In this document: positions 46,301 through 59,098 of the stretch, one piece after another
Layout of the letters: each line of letters opens with the position of its first letter
How positions within the stretch are numbered: the stretch's first letter is position 1
Assembly (NCBI GenBank): GCA_022578965.1
Contig: MU400574.1
Location: forward strand, 1-64,000
Direction of reading: 5' to 3'
DNA: 64,000 nt
DNA from: Xylaria sp. FL1777
Lineage: Eukaryota > Ascomycota > Sordariomycetes > Xylariales > Xylariaceae
The notes under the pieces: generated by a model
The model's input: only the letters and a program-made list of their open reading frames with translations
The model's database searches: none
What the model was told of the DNA's origin: nothing
Program-made: the position numbers and the translations under genes

Positions 46301-49300
46301 TTTTAGTGTTTTAAAATAAATTAAAATATTATTTAAGTAAATAAACATAAACTTGTTTAAAAACTTTTATAAAATTGTTATTATTATATATTAAAAGCTA
46401 GCTAATATATTTTATAGTTTTTATAGCATAACTATATATTTATATAGTTTATATATTGTTTATATAGCAGTTTTTTATTTTTTTTTTTTAGCTATTTTAA
46501 TAGCATAATATTTATTTAAAATATTAACTACTATAAATTATTTTGCTTAGTTAATGTTTTTTTTTATAATTACTAGCAAAATAAAAAAATATTTATTTGC
46601 AATAATAATTACGTTTAATAGTTAATAATTTACTATTATTTGCTATATTAATCTTTTTTTTTTATTAATTAGTTATTTTTTATTTTTTATTTTAAGTATT
46701 AATACTATAAAATATTTAATAAATAACTAAAATTCTTTTAAAAATTCTTTTGCTAAATTTTTTTAAATATATTTTTATAAAGCATTTGTTTTGTTTAAGC
46801 TTATATAGTATACTTAATAAAGCTTTAGTTAACATTTTTTCTTAATAAAAATATAATAATTTTATAAGTTATATTTAAAAAGTTTTTTTTTTTCTTTTTT
46901 TTTAAATAGTTTATAAAATCTATAATATACTTTTAGTATTTTGTTTAAAATTTTTTTTGCAATTTTTCTAATTTTCTTGCTTTATTTTTTATTTTTTTAA
47001 TTAATAGTTTTTATTTTTTATTAAATTAAAAAGTTGCTAGTTTTTAGCTATAATATTTCTAAAATAATATTATAATTAAATATATTAGCAATATTTAATA
47101 TAATTTGTTTTTTGTATTTTTATATAAATATATTAAAAGGTTTAATTTTTTTAAGTATATAATTATTATTATAACTAGAAGTATTTTTATTAAATTTTTT
47201 AATTTTTTAAGATTTTTATTTATATTTTTAAGAAATTTTATTTTATTTTGCTACTTTAAGTAAAATTATATTAACTTATATTTTTAAGTTAATTAAAATA
47301 TTATATTTTTTTTTTTAATATATAAGTTTAACTTTAAATTAGTTTTACTAGTTATTATATTAAACTTTATGTAAAGCTTTAGTTTTTTTAGCTATTTGCT
47401 ACTTTTTTAGTAAATATTTATTTTGTTTTTTAATTTTTTTTTATAAAATGTTTAAATGCTTGTTTTATTTTATATTTTAGATATTATTACACTTTGTTTT
47501 ATTTTTGCTTTTAATTAAGCTTTAAATTATAATTTTTAAGCTTTTTTACTTTTAATAACTATTTTTTAATATAATTATGCTTTAATTAGCTAATAATATT
47601 TATAATAGTTATTTTTACATTTTTTTAAAATAGTATTATAAGTATAATTAAAATCTTTTTTAAATGTTATAAATTTTTATAAATCTTTATAATAAACTAT
47701 AATTATAACTAATTATTTTAATTTATAAAAGTTCTATATTTTTGTTTTTATAATTTGTTTAAAAAACTAATTATTTTTTAGTTTATTAAATAAATATTAA
47801 TAATAATAATATATTATATAGCAATTTTATAGTACTTTATTATGTTTTAAATTTTTTAAACATAAAATATTATTATTGTTTTTTATTATAGTTTTATTAT
47901 AATAATAACTTTTAGCAATTAGTTAAATTATTAGTTTTAGTTTTTAAAACATATTAATTTTTGCATTAATTATTAGTGCTTTTTTGTTTTGTTGCATTTA
48001 AAGCAGTTTAAGCTATAAAAATACTTCATTTATTTTTATTAGTTCTTTTTTTATAATATTTTTTATAGCTTTTAATTTTATTTGTTTTTGCTTTAAAGTT
48101 TTATAAGTTTTGTTTTTTTAAGTTTATTTAATAATTAAGTATTTTAGTAGTTTATAATTAGTTTAATAATTATATTATTTATAATTATAGTTTTGTTTTT
48201 TTAAATATAATTTTTTTTTAAGCTATATTTTAAGCTTTAATAGTTTAAAGTTTTTATAGTTTTATAAGTTTGCTAACTATATTAACTTATTACTTTTTAT
48301 TGTTTATTACTTTTAATTAAACTATTTTTTTAAGTTATATATTAAATAACTTTAATTGTTTATATAATAAATATATTTTTTTATAATTTGTTTTAATAAC
48401 TATAAAGCTTTTAAATAATATTTATATGCTTGTTTATTTTAACTTATATAAATAAAGCATTTAGATTTATTTAGTATAATACTTTTGTTTTAATTTAAAA
48501 TAGCAACTTTATACTTTTGCTTTAAAAACATATTTTTTAAATTGCTTTATTATTTTTTGTTGTTTTAAACTTTTATAATTTATACTTTTTTTTTAAATTA
48601 AAAGATCTTTTTTTTTTTATAGCTTTTTTTTTTGTTCTTTTTTTTAAATTAGCATTATTTTTAAAAGTATTCTTTTTTTTTATAGTTATAACATTTAACT
48701 TTAAATATATTTTAAGGTTATTATTTTTAAACTTTATTAATTTGCTTAAATCTTTATTTAATATTTTCTTAAGTATTTTTTTTTTTGTTTTTTTTAGTTT
48801 TTTTAGTTTTAAAATATTAATTAAATAATTATTAATTAATTATAATAGCTATATTAATATACGTATTAATTTTTACTAGTTTATTTATTTTGTATAGTTT
48901 GTTTTAAACTTAAGTTTTAAATTTATTATAAAATAAATAAAATAATATAAGCTTAAGCAATTTTAAAATTACTACTAATTGTTTAAATTTTATAACGTAA
49001 TTTATTGCTGCTTTTATTTATTTTAAGCAATAAAATGCTTTTTTTACATATTTTATCTTTTAAGTATTTTTAAATAATGCTTTTATTTAATTTTTAAACT
49101 TAACATAATTCTTAAAAATTTCTTTTGTTTTTAGTTTAAAGTTAGTTAACTTGTTAGCTTTTAAAAAATTCTTTAAAATAAATTAAAACTATTTTAATAC
49201 TTTTTTTAATAAAAATTATAAAATAGTTATTACTTTTTAGTTTTTTTTTATAATAGTAATAAAATGCTATTTTAAATAAAGTTTAACATAAATTAAAAAA

Positions 49301-50036
49301 GCTTTTATATTTGTAAATTTATTATAAAGCTTTAAAGCAATAAGTTTAAAACTTTTAATGTTTAGCATTTTTAACATTATAAATAATCTTAATAATAAAA
49401 GCAGTAATAATAATAAAAAGTTAAGTTTTTTATTTTAAGTTATTATTTTAAGTATAGCAGTAATAAAAATAAACATTAAGTTTACTAGTAATAATATTAG
49501 CATTAATTATAATATAATTACTTGTTTAAAACCTTAACTTATTATTATAGTAGTAGTTATTATTACTGCTTTAATTACTATAGCTAGTATTTATACTAGT
49601 TTAAAGGTTATAATGCTTAATATTTAAGCTATTTTTTAAGTTAAAGCAACTAGTTTGTTTTATAGCGCTAGCATTAACGTTAGTTTTTCTTTATTACTAC
49701 TGTTTAACTTTTTTTTTCTTATTATTGTTTTTTTTTTAATAAAAATAGCTAATAAAAGTGCTAAAGTTTATTATTTTAGTACATTATTAGTTTTAAAAGT
49801 CCTTAAAATTCTTAAACTTAATTTTTAACTTTTTGTTTTTAATAATATAACTTAAATCTAGTTTTATTAATTATTAAGTAAGGTTTACTTACATAATACT
49901 ATTTAATATTTTTGTTTTTTAAATATTTCTTTAGTATACTTTTAAAAGTTTATTTTATAAATTGTTTATTATTTAACTCTTTATACTAGTATTTATTTTT
50001 ATATATTAAGTTTTATTAATTAAAAAGCTATTAAAG

Positions 50037-50530
50037 TATAACGGACCTATTATATATTAATATAATAAGTTTACTTTTAAGGTTTTAATTTGCAAGTAAT
50101 AATAAAATCTTTAATAGTAGTCCGTTAAAAAAGTTTTTAAAGTACTTTTACTACTATATATTAATAAAAGTCTTAAGAAATTAAAAATAATAAATATATT
50201 AGTGCTTAGTAATTATAAAAAATTAATAGCTAAAAAACTAAAACTAAGTAAATAACTAAATATAAAAAGTACATAATTATATAAACAAAAAAAAAATAAA
50301 AAAAGTAGTAATTTTTCTTAAATTACTGCAAGTTTAATAAGCATTAAATTATTATAAGCTTAATAAGCTTTAAATTATTATAAGCTTAGTAAGCCTTAAA
50401 TTACTGTAAGCTTAATAAGCTAAGTAAGTTATTATATAACTTTAGCTTTAGCTAGCAAAAAAAGAGGTGCAAAGTATATATAAAGGCATTAAGCCGCTTT
50501 AAAGGCCACCTTTATGCTAATTTTATAACA
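50037..50530. repeat. Right LTR of the complete retroelement
   Basis: 494 bp, from TATAACGGACCTATTATA to TTTTATAACA, the same length as the left LTR. It retains more G/C near its right end (about 50460-50515) than the left copy, so it shows the less-mutated sequence there. Confidence 0.92.
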
Positions 50531-50535
50531 CTTAT
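50531..50535. repeat. Target-site duplication, right copy (CTTAT)
   Basis: Identical to 42824-42828. Confidence 0.85.
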
Positions 50536-53500
50536 GTTATAAAATATATAACAAAAAATATTTTAAGACTTTAATAATTATTATTAAGTGCTTATAAGTT
50601 ATAATAAAATTTATATAAAGAAACTTTTTTTTTATTATAAGCATTTAGCTTTGTTTATTTTTAAGATTAAAATAATAGCATAAAAAATATTAATAATGTT
50701 TATTTATTAAAAGTTTTTAATATAAAAAGCTATATAAAGTTTAACTATTAAGCTTATAAAAAATAATAATTTTTATTTTATTATTTTGCTATAAATTTAA
50801 TGCATTTTCAACAATTATTATCTTAAATACATAAAGGATATATTTATAGTAAATAAAATACTAAAACGCAAACTATTTAATCCTAATGGCTTTTTATTAA
50901 GCTAAGTGATTAGAAGTGTGGTTATATCTCTAGCTATAACATTTCCTCCGGCTTATATGACTGTTAAGTTATCTTGTTTAACAACATAGGAAAGCAGTGA
51001 TGGTGGCAATAGATAAGTGCTCCGGCTTCTCTTTTCTCTCCGTAAGGACTCATCTCTCACCTAGAGTCTTTAAAAAATTAGAAGGGCCATAAATTAAATT
51101 CGTCCAATACTCTCTGTTTAAAGGTAAGACATCTAATGCTAACTCCTTAACCCCCTGGCTTTTTGCATTTGTAATGGCACGTAAAGTAAATAGAGTTCTA
51201 AGTCATAAGTTATATAACTATATATATTCATATAATTATAGCACCCTGGAGGGGCATATTTGCCTTTATTAGGTCTAGACTTGATATAAGATAGTTTAAA
51301 ACTACATGATTCTTATAGCCTCTCGTCCCTAACAGGTTTATATGAACCTTGGCTCTTATGCTAAAACGCTTCGTCTTATGCATGATCCTTTTCAACTAGG
51401 TACTTTGTCTGATTGTTCCGAACATGAATAGCCCTCATGTAGAAAAGGGCCTTGAGGCGTGGCAAGTGTCCACTCTACACATGTTATATAAAAAGTTCGT
51501 CCAGCTGCACACGAAGCCCATATATAGGTACAGCTTAACCAACTAACGGTGATCGGGATAATGAATAAGATGATCCAATAGCTCTCTATTTAAGTGTTGG
51601 ATATCATTAACACGCCGAATCTTCAAACAATACTTTATATATGTAAATCGACGTGTTTCGCAACTGTAGTGGCTCAGTGAGCGCCTACTAGGCTAGGCTA
51701 GGCTTTTGACATCCCTCCATATACAATCGCACCGGTACACATCACGGCATGCTTATTTGCTACTACAAGCATAAATCGACGGAGAAGGGGGTCATACATA
51801 GAGGCGTGATGGCTCTCTATGCGGTGGCGAATGCATACACGCGCAACAGTACGAGCGGTGGGGACAAAATTGGTGATGATCTTCGGTCACGAAATGCGGT
51901 CGACTGATTAATAAGGTGACAATGCGCGAATGACTCTTTGAAAACTAACTGAGTAAGCTTAAAGGTTGCCCTAATAGGTTGACAGGAAGCCGCAGTCGGT
52001 AAGCCATACCTGTGTGCCCGATTATTTGTTTGGCGCTCTGAACTTTTCGGGGCAGAATCGGGATAGTATGACAGTGGCCTACGCAGTAATGGAGCGGGAA
52101 TGTGCCGCTCGGGTCAGGCAGGACACCTACGCATAGATACACTCACTACCTATATACACTACCTACCTATCTACATACTTGTAGCATTGATCAGGACTAC
52201 TGGTAATCCTTCGAGAACAGTGTAGGTAGTGTAAGCAAAATACCTTTTGCCGATCTTGGCTGGCTGACGGATTGGCAATGCGGATAGAGTTAGAGCCGCC
52301 ATCTTTTCTCTTTGTTTTCTTTGTTTCCCCTTGTCTCTTGGCTTAGGGAAACGGGCGTGTAGATCAGGGTCTAATCAGGGTCCTTACTACGTACATAAGA
52401 TCCTTTGGGGGAGGGGGAGGGGTTGGCGCTTGGTCCTTTGCAGATCGGAGTACGGAACTCTTTCTGCACTCGTACTGGGTATGTAGTCTACTGTAAGTAC
52501 AGAGCAGGTAGCCCCTGGCACACCTTGACCTTGGCAGTGTTTGGAGTCGGATAGCGACAGCAAGTTTATCGTCGAGACTGCCGAGCCTCGCAATCTATAC
52601 CCATTTTTCGGGACCAGTTATTGATTGTTCGCCTTACCGAGCCTGCATCGTAGTGCTGCCTGGCCCAATGAGAGGCCGCCTGTTGTACTATTGTCCAGCA
52701 GCTGCTCAGCGACTTGCAGCTCGGAGAGACGAGATCGAACCTATATCCAAATAAGACAGATTGAGGCCGGTGGGGAGCGGCGATAGGATAATTCCGGAGT
52801 ATGAGAATCCAGACTGCGATCGTATGGTACGGACTCCTGATACGAATCATTACCTCTGTGAGTGTGCTCAGAGCTGTCTTGTCGTACGACGTAGTACGCA
52901 TATCGATGCACTAAGGTTGCAGAGCCACGACGTTGGCTACCGTTCACGTTGACGAGATGACATCTCGAAAACTCAGCACCAATAATTGACTTGTGTCGCT
53001 CCCTGATTGACTAGGTAGATGATTATTGCGGGCGGATTGCACGGTGATAGAGCATCGTGATCCAGCATCTGTAATATCCATGATTCGAGGGTCTCTTCAC
53101 CAAGTTGCCCGCCGTAGCATGTCAGTTGAAATGTATACTAACTACAATGCAGTCATGGCCATGGTGAATGGAAGATTGCGTTATCCAGCGTTACAGAGGA
53201 CACGGCACGAAAACACCTAGTGGAAGGAAGCTCTAGCGTAGGTACTTACGCATAGGCAAGCAGGCAGGCAGAATCAGGCAATCAGACAAGCAAGTAGGCA
53301 GGCAGGCAGGCAGATAGGGTAGTAGGATGTAGCCTAGGCGATCTTAGCTTGGAGCTTGAATACATACAGTCAGCCGGGCCTCCCAGCCAAGCCAGCGGGT
53401 GGTGGGGGCCAAAATACTCTAGGTACTCAATACTCCTTTACAGGGGTACTAAACGTGCCTAGTCATGTATTTGCGGGCTGGTATGAATCCTTCTACGCGG

Positions 53501-55514
53501 TGAGGCAACGTGTTAGCGCTCCAAGAATACTTGACAAGGAATGTTTTACTGGCCATGGACTGCGTACAGTTACCCCATACTAGTAGGCTGATAATGCTCC
53601 ACTATCTAAGGTACTTACCTAGGTACTTACAGTATGCGCATAGGTATTAATAGGTATTGATTACCTCTTAATGGCCAATTTCTACATTCACAAACTCACT
53701 TTTGACATGTAGGTATACTAAGATGGAACCTCCAATACGCACGCATAGGATGTAAAGACCACCATAGCAGGGACCCTGCACAGAACAGCCTTATACTGCG
53801 TATGTAATGTAGGTAGAAAGAAAAAAGTGGCGTAATTCATGTTACCTACCTTGGTTTACGTAGTACGCAGTATGTACACTACAAGGTAGTGGCTATAGGT
53901 AGGAAGTTTTAAGTGGATAGATAAAGTACTGCGTAAATAAGTTTGAATTGATTAGGTAGCGCTAGCATGCATCGGTTGCCTCCTTTTCTTGTTGACACTC
54001 AGGTAAAGTACCTAGGCCGGTACATAGGTGTATACATCCTTAGGTAAGTACTGTGGTTTGCGTAGCTGGGACGGTATCCATCTCCGGCATCGCTAGGAAC
54101 TTGCCTACCCCACACCACGCACACTATTTACGCTGTTCCTACTGTACTCTGGGGGTGCACAGTACGCTCTCCACAAGTACAGTATAGGTGGTCGTAGTGG
54201 TGCTGATAGGGTACACTACGAGCCTAGTTCTGAATTGGCGTAGTGGACTGGATACTACGCTGACAGTAGATGCAACTACTGTAGACTTGACTCTTGTTTG
54301 TTGCCTCACTTCTGGGGAAAAAAAAAAAAACCAAAATCATTCGCTCATCCCGAAGGACGATAGGGATAACGGGCCAGTGCTGAGACCATCTCCTTTACGT
54401 GTACTGCTACAAGTTACGTGAGGCGAGGTGAGGGTCAAGGTACGCAAGCTGTGCCTCGTAATGTAGGCAGTCGGATACCGGTAGTCCACGCATTCTCGCA
54501 TTCACGCACAGCACACGCAGAGACGAACGAACGGCTGGCTGTGGTTGAAAGTTGCTGCGCTGTGCTGTGCGGCGAGTCCCGTCCAGCCTATCCTATCCTA
54601 TCCTATCCTATCCTATCCCATCCCGTCCTATGGTATCCATCCCATCCTATCTATCCTGCATGTCCGGGATGGCATTTTCAGGCGGATGCAGATGGTTGGT
54701 GGACCCTGCTGGTCGAATGTCTACCCTACCGACGACTACCTACTCAAAGTCTGTACTGCGCGCTGCGTACAGCCCCATGTATAGGTAGGTAGGTAGCTAT
54801 GTATGGTAAGCCCAATGCCACACGCGCCCCCTTGACTATGTTCAGCATGACCAACATGGCGAGCCTCGTCCGCCCGTCCAGCCCGCTCCTGCGATCCTAT
54901 CTTGCATGATTCAACGCCGTCCTGGGCCACTCACCTGAGAGACGAGGGTCCATCGACTACTCGAAACGGGTAATGTGGTCTCCACGTCGCCTTCCAGGGG
55001 GTTCCACTTAACCGTCTAGACGGTCAGGAATGGAGTCAGTTTCTGGCGGATCGGAGCTCCATTGGCTTACCGATGTGCGCAGCACGGCAGCCTCTCTGCA
55101 AGGAGGTCTGCACGCCTCTTTACATGTATATAAGACGGCAATTGTTGACATGGAGAGTCAGCAGTTCCTGCAGTGTTCTAGTCCTTTTAGTTTTTGTTTT
55201 CACTCTTTCCCTCTTCCCTCCGAGTTTATATTCCTATCTCCATGCTATAGTCCTTCCAAAATACCATCATCAACCCATATCGCCCCCTCGTCTCCATAGC
55301 GTTCTGTGCTTGGCCAAATATTTCCATATTTTCATATTTCCATCTAATTGTGAGTGTTGCCGTCTATGCCTATTGTATCAAGGAAAGGCTGTTTGTGACA
55401 GCTTCCTTTGATACTTTTAAGCTGACTACCTAGCTAGCTAATAAATTGCATCAGCTAGAGTGCACATTTCCGAAGGCTATATCTTGTCTTGATTTGATAG
55501 TATATAAAGACACA
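50536..55514. other. Gene-free region, about 5 kb
   Basis: AT-rich until about 50870, then normal composition. I find only short frames with no family features, many TAGGTA/TACCTA motifs (52140-52175, 53580-54060), a GGCA/CAGG-rich stretch (about 53256-53313) and a CCTAT microsatellite. The last few hundred bases should be the promoter of the calpain gene. Confidence 0.6.
54587..54616. repeat. CCTAT microsatellite, six units
   Basis: Six perfect CCTAT units followed by degenerate ones to about 54660. The period of 5 keeps all three frames open, which explains the overlapping false frames here. Confidence 0.9.
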
Positions 55515-58500
55515 ATGGCTGAAGGGTCGGCTCTCTCGACTAGGACTCGCCCCTCAGTCCAACGAGATCTTACGAGATTCGGTTATAGTTCCTCGAGCGA
55601 TTCGGACGAACCACCACGTAAAGCAAACGCATCGAGCACCAACAATAGCAACCAAAAGAAGAAAAAGAAGCGGAAGCCACCCCCGCAGCAGAGCATCAAC
55701 AAGATATGGAGGCGCTTCGCGACAAAGAAGTACACAAAGGCACTTTCCGTCTTACCCTTTGACCCAGTGCCCCTACCGAGCACCCCTGAAGGGCCTAACG
55801 AATTGGTCTCAGCGGGCTACGAGCGGGCAAGGGAGGAGTGCTCGCGCAGAGTCAAGAAAATTATTCAAGAGTGCAAGCGCGTCAATACGCGATACAGAGA
55901 TCCTGGGTTCGACTTAGTAGGTTTCCTTATTCGACTATCCATCCCGAGAGGACCATGCGGCATACCATATGCTAACAACAAGGCGTAGGACTGGGACTTG
56001 AAGATGGGCAAGGGCAACTGCCTCAATTATTTGGGCTCTAGCAAGTTCGACATGTCTAACACTCGCTACAGCACGACCACATCGGTGCCCAAGGCGGTAA
56101 AACGTGTTCATGAGGTCTTTGAAAAGCCAACGTTTCTCAAAGACATCGACGGGGCGGATATTAAACAAGGTGGGCTCGGTGACTGCTGGTTCATCGCAAG
56201 TCTTAGTGCACTAGCGAATGTTGAGGGCGCAGTCAAGCGCGTCTGTGTCGAGTATGATACCCGTAAGTCCGTTGTCATACTAATAGAACCGAGTAGAACA
56301 AAGCTAACTGACTGACGCGTATAGGCATCGGGATTTACGGCTTCGTTTTCTACCGGGATGGTGAATGGATCTACTCGATCGTTGATGACAAGCTCTATCT
56401 GACGTCCCCGAATTGGGACTCTCCCAGCATGCAGCGGGACCTTATGAACCAGATTGATCGCGAAAGTCCCGAAAAGGACTACCGCAAAACCTATCAGACC
56501 GGGTCGAAGGCGCTTTTCTTCGGCCAGTGCAAGAATCAGAATGAAACATGGGTTGCCTTGTTCGAAAAGGCATATGCCAAGGCTCATGGTGATTTCGGCT
56601 CACTCGCCGGAGGCTGGATCGGAGAAGGACTTGAGGACCTTACTGGCGGTGTGACGACGGAGCTTTTGGCTTCAGACATCTTGGACCTAGATGAGTTCTG
56701 GGAGAAAGAAGTAAGCAAGGTCAATCAAGAGTTCCTCTTTGGCTGTTCCACCGGCCTCTTAGACGGTGGCTACGGGGACCGGAACGGTATTCGTGAAGGT
56801 CACGCATACGTTGTTATGGACGCCCGAACACTGAAAAGCGGCGAACGGCTAGTGAAGCTCCGGTAGGATGAGCAAGCCTTTCAGCAGTATGTCCTATACT
56901 AACAGGCTGTAGGAATCCCTGGGGAAAGATCCGAAAAGGCGTTTGGGAGGGACCATGGTCTGATGGGTCGAAGGAGTGGAACCAAGACGTTAAGGAAGAA
57001 CTTGGTCACCAGTTCGGTAACGATTCAGTCTTCTGGATAAGATTCGAGGACATGGTAGAGAAGTATCTGCATTTTGACCGAACTCGCCTCTTCCGCGACG
57101 CCGACTGGCAATGTTCCCAGCGCTGGATTGGCGTAGAAGTGCCGTGGAAGCCACAGTGGAATGAGAAGTTCCACTTCAAGCTGACCCAGGAATCCCCACT
57201 CATCCTTGTGCTCCAACAACTTGATAACCGCTACTTCAAGGGACTCCGCGGGCAGTACTCCTTTCGACTACATTTCCGTGTCCACGAGCAAGGTCGGCCA
57301 AGTAGTGAGGATTATATTGTCAGGTCTCATGGTAACTATCTGATGAGCCGCTCAGTTTCAATTGAGATCCCCTCTATGGAGCCGGGCGACTATTCGGTCT
57401 TCCTTAGCATCGTTGCTGAACGGGATACAGAGATGCTGTCTGTTGAGGATATCGTTAAGCGTGAGTGTCGCAAACGAGAAGAGAACGATAAATTCGCCCA
57501 GGTTGGCTATGCCTACGATCTAGCCCATAGCAAAGGCGTTGCTCATCTGGAACATGTTGCTAGTCTTTGCAAAAAGTCTGACCAGAAGAAAGCCAGCGCG
57601 TCCCGTATGGAAGAGCGTCGCAAAATGTGGGAGAAGCGCCACCTCAACCGAGAGATTACTAAGAAGCAATCAAAGAAGAATCAGGAGAAGCGAGACAGGC
57701 GACGAGAAGCCGAAAATGCGAAGAAAAGGGCGAAGGAGGAGGTCGAACTAGCGGAAAAGAAGAAGAAGCAGGAGAAAGAGGAGGCTGAGCGCAAGAAGGA
57801 GGAAGAACAGAAACCCAAGGATGTAGCTGTCCAAACAGATACGCCAACGCGTGGCAAAGACAAGAGCAGCCAAACAGGTTCCGGCGAACCCGAGTCTGCG
57901 CGATCCGATACTTCTGACAGTCAGCTAGCTACACCTGAAAGTGAGAAATCGGATTCTATTAAGGAGAAGGATGAAAGTAATGAAGAAAAGGACTCTTCAT
58001 CTCCCATTGCCAGCGACCCTCCTCAGCCGACAACCACGGAGTCCGAGGTAACGGAGAAAAAAACTGTCACTGGAACTGCACCAACTTATTCGTCGGATTG
58101 TGATTCGTCTGACAGCCCTGTTGAGGATTGGGAGTTGCTCTACTCCTCGGATGACATGTCGAAGAAGCCTAGGATGGCCACTTCGCAACCTGCGGCAACT
58201 ACTGCCACAGAAACGGTGGAGAGCGACGGGGAGTCCAGCCTTCCCGACCCTTGGAACGCTATTTGCATTGTCGGGTTTCGTGTGTACTCAAAGGACAAAG
58301 ATCTGGATCTACGCGTTGTCATCGAAGGCGGCGATCTTGCCGAGGGTGGTATGGGCGAGAAAGGCGCTGCAGATATTGACAACGCCCAGATGAATGCAGG
58401 CGGTGGACGCGAAGAGAAGAAGGTAACAGATAAAGTTACAGACGAGTTTGAAATAGTTGATGGGGCTGCCATAATCAAGCAGAAGATGGTGATCGACGAA

Positions 58501-58737
58501 GAGAAGAACGGCGGTGGGACAAATGGCGATCATAAGAAGCAAATGGGCGACGGAGAGGCTGAGGATGCACAAAAGAGAGATACTGTGGATGACGGCAACG
58601 TTGCGGACATAGAAGACGACAACAACGATGGTGAGGATATAATGGACTCTGCCAAGTCAGACGTCACCGACTCAACAGACTCAACACCCATCAACACCCC
58701 GGATTCGATGACTGACTGCAGCCCACAGTCCAGATAA
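55515..58737 (+). CDS. Calpain-like cysteine protease with long disordered tail, 4 exons, 1012 aa
   Basis: Exons 55515-55916, 55989-56262, 56325-56862 and 56913-58737 give 3039 nt in frame. The start context is ACAATGG. The catalytic core (about residues 165-440) has Cys200 in GGLGDCWFIASL, His385 in EGHAYVVMDA and Asn406 in NPWG, so the triad is complete. A beta-sandwich-like region follows (about 455-590). From about 650 there is a Lys/Glu coiled coil and then a long acidic Ser/Thr-rich tail to 1012. The last two introns fall next to catalytic segments. No EF-hand is seen, so calcium control would differ from classical calpains. It lacks the layout of PalB/Rim13. Function: intracellular limited proteolysis; the substrate is unknown. 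Confidence 0.9.
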
Positions 58738-59098
58738 CTACTTCTTGTGTTTTAGTTGCAACGCATGCGATTACGATACCACGCTTCTCATTTAGAATAG
58801 TTATGAGGGTACTTCTATGTTAGGCGATGATTTTGACATATAGCATAGGCGACGGAGTGTTAGAGCGTGCGTTGGATTTGCATTGTACACAGGGGCTACA
58901 AGAATGTTACATAAGTACTTACACTTCTCAATATGATTGAATACACCCTGTTCACTTGTTCACTTGTTCACAATTTCTCTCCCCTTGCGGCCCGTGATCG
59001 CATCTCGTCAAGATGGCTTGAGGATTTACACCAATACTCCCATTCTATCAACTACCTGTCTGCACCCCTCTACACGATCTCTCCTACTGTGCTTAGTG
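58738..59098. other. Intergenic, convergent gene ends
   Basis: 361 bp between convergent genes. No feature of note apart from a tandem CACTTGTT duplication near 58955-58970. Confidence 0.6.

Larger units (their letters stand above)
42829..50530. mobile_element. Complete but RIP-mutated LTR retrotransposon, 7702 bp
   Basis: Two 494-bp direct repeats (42829-43322 and 50037-50530) bound a 6.7-kb AT-rich interior. LTR ends are TG...CA type: the starts read TATAA and TATAACGG, and the left-edge copy keeps TGTAA; both right ends are TATAACA. A perfect 5-bp target duplication flanks the element. In the stretch I compared, the two LTRs differ only by C/T and G/A transitions, the mark of RIP. No reading frame survives, so integrase and reverse transcriptase cannot be placed. 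A T-run just inside the left LTR (A-run on the other strand) would be a polypurine tract if the element points leftward. Orientation and superfamily are otherwise undetermined. Confidence 0.93.

Noticed and set aside
52566..52952. Overlapping 60-110-codon frames in the gene-free region
   Set aside because: Frames on both strands with no family features and no splice partners.
54418..54792. 124-codon frame over the CCTAT repeat
   Set aside because: A period-5 repeat keeps all frames open; the protein is low-complexity.
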